Below, one piece after another: positions 60,501-64,000 of a DNA stretch of 64,000 bases. The number at the start of each line of letters is the position of its first letter. Positions within the stretch are counted from its first letter, which is position 1. Source of the stretch: Annona cherimola (Eukaryota; Streptophyta; Magnoliopsida; Magnoliales; Annonaceae); NCBI GenBank assembly GCA_030490835.1, contig CM059971.1, forward strand, positions 126,760,564 through 126,824,563. The letters run 5' to 3'. The translations under genes were made by a program, and so were the position numbers. The notes below the pieces were generated by a model. The model was not told where the DNA came from and searched no databases. It saw nothing but the letters and a program-made list of their open reading frames with translations.

Positions 60501-63500
60501 CCCTCCTCTTCATTAGTAAATGGTAAAATTACAATTTAAGGAGGATGTAATCATCTAACCATATCCACATCAAAAGTCTATCGTAGGTTAAACGTGCCTA
60601 TGCATAGTCATTTTGTAGTAGCAAAGCAAATATTCTTCCACTCCCACTAATGACCTTTAAGATGAAAGTTTGATTAGCAACTATAATCAGGTTTGTTGGA
60701 TTGGCATAGCGTGGGAGAAAGGTAAAGCAACCACAGTTTATAGGAACGAGTGAAGCAGTAGAAATTACGTAACAAGAACCAACTTTCAAAGTGCCAGAGG
60801 GAGAATGCTCAATCAGGATCAATGATCAGCTGAGGTCAAAAAGCTCCAGATCAGTCAGTCAGGTAAGATGATATACAAACTAGTTCATTCCAAAAGACGT
60901 CAGTTTGTTTAGGTAAGATGATATGCAAATTAGTTCATTCCAAAAGACACAATGAAAAACAGTGCAGCAAAGCTAGGATTAGAAGGATACAAAAATTATG
61001 TCTAGCTGGATGGGAGGATTAGCATTAACAGCTATCATGCCCTAAGGTGAATTCGCCAAAGACTTCTATGAGTAACCACACGCACTCCCTCTGTGTGTGT
61101 GTGCACGCACTATGAGAAGACACACAACAAGGAATGCTCATCTCTCTGTGTATGCACATGATATAGGGTGCGTGTGCACCCTACGGGAAGACACAAAAGG
61201 GAGTGTTCTCTCTCTGTGTGTGCACGCACTATGAGAAGACACACAACAAGGAATGCTCATCTCTTTCTGTGTATGCATGTGCTTTAGGGTGTGTGTGCAC
61301 TCTTGGAGAAGACACAAAAGGGTGTTCTCCTCGCTCTCTCTCTGTGAGTGTGTATAAAGACACAGTAGAGAGTGCTCCCCCCCCCCCCCCCTCCTCCCCC
61401 TCCCCCCAATACAATCATTTATCTATATAAAAATTATATTTTAGACAGTTTAGATGTTGAAAATACAACTTTAAACTTGATATTTACATTAAACTATTTT
61501 ATGACATTGATTTTGTATTTAGATATGGATGAAAATTGGTATGCTATTGAAATAAATTGTTCTAAAGTCAGCGACTACACCATAGTTATGGTGCAGTCCA
61601 TTGCAAAATGAGTCTCATACATATTAAAAGGTAATAATATTTTCTACAATCGTTTATCCATATAAAAACCATACTTTAGACGGTTTAGATGTTGAAAATA
61701 CAACTTTAGACTTGATATTTATATTAAACTATTTCATTACATTGATTTTGTACCATTTTAAGATAGAGCGCATCCACATGTTGGATTTGGATGAAAATTG
61801 GTATACTATCGAAATAAATAATTCTAAACACAATGGGTGAGGCAGATGTTAATTTTAATACATGTGAGACCCATTTTTTGGGCGGACTGTCTGCACTGGA
61901 TTAATTTCCATATATATACATATGTATGTATATATATACACATACACAAGAGGGTGTACCGGATCATCATCCACATATATAAGTGGAAAAAAAAAATGCT
62001 AACACAGTAGCATCACTGGAAGAAAATACTGGAAGATACCATCAACACAAAATTTCCTTTGTTTTCTGTTTATATCATTTCAAGGTTGGAAAGCATAAAT
62101 CTGATTGTAAAAGTCCCACTGATTTTGTACTATCTAATTGAGCTTTGCTGCCAAAAACGAACTAAATAAACACACGTAGACAATAACTTCACGGCAGATT
62201 CATACCAAGGGAAACTATGACACAAACCTGGTTACTGTTAACAGCACTTAGATATTACATGCTTGTTTTAAAAAAATATGCAGTCTAAATATAGCGATTG
62301 TTTTATTTTGGAAATAGATATCGAACATGCTGCTCGGACTTTATGGCCAAGGAAGAACATACCCATTAAAAAGCTCTCCAGAACCATGGACACACTTCAC
62401 ATAGTCTGCATTGAGCCAAAGACGACTCATTGCTGGGAGTGATCTTTCTTTGATGATGTTGTAGAATTCCACATTGACATTCACAACTGCCCTCGTTGCC
62501 GCATAATAGGACTTCCAACCATTAATTGGGATCACACTATCCTGCTCCAGAGTGAAATCCTAAAGCCAAAAAAAGGTAGAGGAAAAAAAGAGAGAGAGAG
62601 AGAGAGAGAGAAGACTGTTGATTAATTTCACACATCTACAAAGTACAATTGCTGGAAGTGCAAAAAATACTTCTCCTGACTCATGGATCACCACTCGATA
62701 ATGATATTACTTTGAAGGTATTTTCAAGTGCGTGAACCATTACAAGACATGGCATGATATCAAAGTATTTACTAACTGATCCATATGAATAAGAATGCGA
62801 GAAATAAGTTCCATGCCACAAAAGAAAAAAAAAAAAGAAAAATCCCAAACATTGCATTTGACAGACATGTATCCTGAGAACGATTCGTGTAACATTACAA
62901 ACCAAGGCACCATCAAGAACAGCAAACGTATTGACCATGCCAGTTGCATGATGCAGCGATGGTTATGACTGAATAGCAGGGCGTTGCAGGGACTAAAATA
63001 CAAACTAACAAGGACATTAATGCTGCGGTGTCAACCCCCTGAGAAAACACAATGCGGATTCGCTCAGCAACAAGACCACATTAGCAATTTCTTCATAGAC
63101 AATGATGTATTCGTGAGGTTCATATCTTTCTGTGCCAATCCATCAGTAACAGAGGATTCCAGCTCCTTATTCCTCGGAATCATATGAACTATCGAAGCAA
63201 GAGAAGGGAAAAACCGGAAACAGTAGAGAGAAGCACAAACAACAATCTCACTTTGTGGTAGAGTGCCTTCCAAGCGCTGTCATCGTTGGCCGCCCTCCGC
63301 ATCAACGAGTTGGTCATGGACAGTCTGCAGAGACTGGGGTAATCCAAATAACTCAGCGTGTGCGTAGTGATCTCCGGCACCAGTTGCTCCATCATGGAAG
63401 CGCCTCCGGTCATGGGCCGCTCAACAGTCTTCATCGCCGCCGCTGTCGCCGTCGCCATCGCCGCCTTCTCGTACCTCTCCCCGGCGCTCCCGTTGGCGTA

Positions 63501-63692
63501 GGGCGTATTGAGATCCCGACCGCAGGAGCAGGTGCAGTCGCAGGACTTGTTCTTAGGAGGGTTGCTGCGGCCAGCCGCCTTCTTGGATCGGATGGCCCAG
63601 AGAGCGCAGAGGCAGCAGAATGCAGTGGCTGCGGCAGCTATGCAGAGAGGAGCGAAGGAGGGTTTGGAAGAGAAGGCAGGGGAGTTTTCCAT
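57521..63692 (-). CDS. SKIP8: F-box protein SKIP8-like, with SnoaL-like C-terminal domain
   Basis: Three exons join in phase: 63692-63252, 62559-62363 and 57779-57521, giving 298 residues. Donors are GTGAGA and GTATGT; acceptors are CTTTAG and TCACAG. Residues 13-34 are hydrophobic (CIAAAATAFCCLCALWAI) and suit a membrane anchor, followed by a cysteine cluster CDCTCSCG (51-58). The F-box spans about 101-147 (LVPEITTHTLSYLDYPSLCRL). The C-terminal half (about 165-285: AMSRLWLNADYVKCVHGSGE, VTNVFEFHNGQWYMVHHHSS) is a SnoaL-like alpha+beta fold. SKIP8 of Arabidopsis binds SKP1 and is thought to be a substrate receptor of an SCF ubiquitin ligase; its substrate is unknown to me. Intron 2 is about 4.6 kb. 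The gene converges on DMS3. Confidence 0.9.
57840..57985 (-). mobile_element. SINE-like tRNA-derived sequence in SKIP8 intron 2
   Basis: On the minus strand TGGCCCAGTTGG (57966-57955) fits box A, and a degenerate box B (GGTCTGACATTC) follows about 30 bases later. No flanking duplication is clear. Confidence 0.45.
59711..59970 (+). mobile_element. MITE of the GGGTGTGTTTGG family in SKIP8 intron 2
   Basis: It runs from GGAGTGGTTTGGGAAGTG to AACAAACACCCCC. The interior (AATGATGAGGAATAAAGAGA, GTATGGGTAGTTATGTAAAA) matches the family. The ends are partly decayed. Confidence 0.65.
61085..61391. repeat. 119-bp tandem duplication followed by a run of 15 C's, in SKIP8 intron 2
   Basis: GCACGCACTATGAGAAGACA starts at 61103 and 61222, each followed by AAGGAATGCTCATCTCT and a purine/pyrimidine-alternating GTGTGTGCAC part. 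About 15 C's (61377-61391) and further C-rich sequence end the array. Confidence 0.85.
61405..61860 (+). repeat. two tandem copies (about 235-bp spacing) of the GTTGAAAATA dispersed repeat
   Basis: ACAATC starts at 61411 and 61646. Both copies run through TTTAGATGTTGAAAATAC, AACTTTA and ACATTGATTTTGTA in order. They are the best-preserved copies of the repeat also seen near 3.5, 5.6, 6.5 and 8.8 kb. Confidence 0.75.
62589..62611. repeat. (AG)n microsatellite in SKIP8 intron 1
   Basis: About eleven AG units lie about 30 bases upstream of exon 2 of the SKIP8-like gene, just before its acceptor when read on the minus strand, where they form a CT tract. Confidence 0.9.
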
Positions 63693-64000
63693 TTATAAGG
63701 CATCAAGACCACGGAGAGCATGAAAACCTAGGAAAGGAATGGAGAAGAGGGAGGAAGGATAGAACAAGAATTCATAACAAGGATGATAGTATGAATGAAA
63801 TTTATTTATTTATAAGAAAAAAAATCGAGATTTTCTCTCCTTTTTTATATTAAAATTTTTCCTTTCTTTCTTGCGTTCAAGGCAGAGTACGGGAATCGCA
63901 GTTCTTGGCGAGTAGTTGCAGTGGGTTGGGGGTGGAGAAAGGGAGGGCAACAGCGAATAGGCAGCTGGAGACGTCCAGTAGGAGGAAGGATGCGAGTGAG
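63693..64000 (-). promoter_or_regulatory. 5' leader and proximal promoter of the SKIP8-like gene
   Basis: The bases upstream of the ATG at 63692 include an AT-rich block (63775-63870) and a G-rich end (63910-63990). No TATA box can be assigned, and no neighbouring gene is visible before the window ends. Confidence 0.4.

Noticed and set aside
61377..61391. Run of 15 C's as a functional motif
   Set aside because: Homopolymer ending a tandem array; length may also be affected by sequencing error.
63255..63698. 147-residue frame on the plus strand
   Set aside because: It is antisense to exon 1 of the SKIP8-like gene, which has F-box support and correct splice sites.

Overview
The window is nuclear DNA of a flowering plant. 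Genes have plant-type introns with GT/AG borders, and the families are plant ones: an IQ67-domain protein, a jasmonate-type bHLH factor, a DMS3-like SMC-hinge protein of RNA-directed DNA methylation and a SKIP8-type F-box protein. They lie in long AT-rich spacers full of plant transposon relics. The GC-rich codon use of the bHLH gene would suit a monocot or magnoliid, but I cannot name the species.

Layout. An IQD gene runs off the left edge on the minus strand (coding exons 910-818 and 719-426). From about 1.2 to 36.5 kb I recognise no host gene. This stretch holds foldback elements, short TTA/TAA-flanked MITEs, tRNA-derived SINEs, two-copy tandem duplications, and one 3-kb LINE copy (27402-30411, minus) with a 14-bp target duplication and a single internal stop in its reverse transcriptase/RNase H frame. 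At 23.3-25.2 kb is a GC-richer island with a cluster of CACGTG boxes and a TATA box but no gene. The intronless bHLH gene (37024-38892, plus) follows. Next come a foldback element, a 1.27-kb solo LTR with 5-bp target duplication (43926-45190), and more MITEs. The right end carries the six-exon DMS3-like gene (51805-55283, plus) facing the three-exon SKIP8-like gene (63692-57521, minus), whose 4.6-kb second intron has collected repeats.

The four host genes show no sign of a joint pathway; their closeness looks like ordinary plant gene order. The most unusual material is in the repeats. One foldback family keeps an AT-rich palindromic core in about nine copies, while its GC-rich ends, themselves short palindromes, differ between subgroups. 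There is also a MITE inverted dimer, and nine direct tandem duplications, each of two copies. Boundaries, splice sites and repeat relations were read by eye; nothing was checked by search or alignment software.
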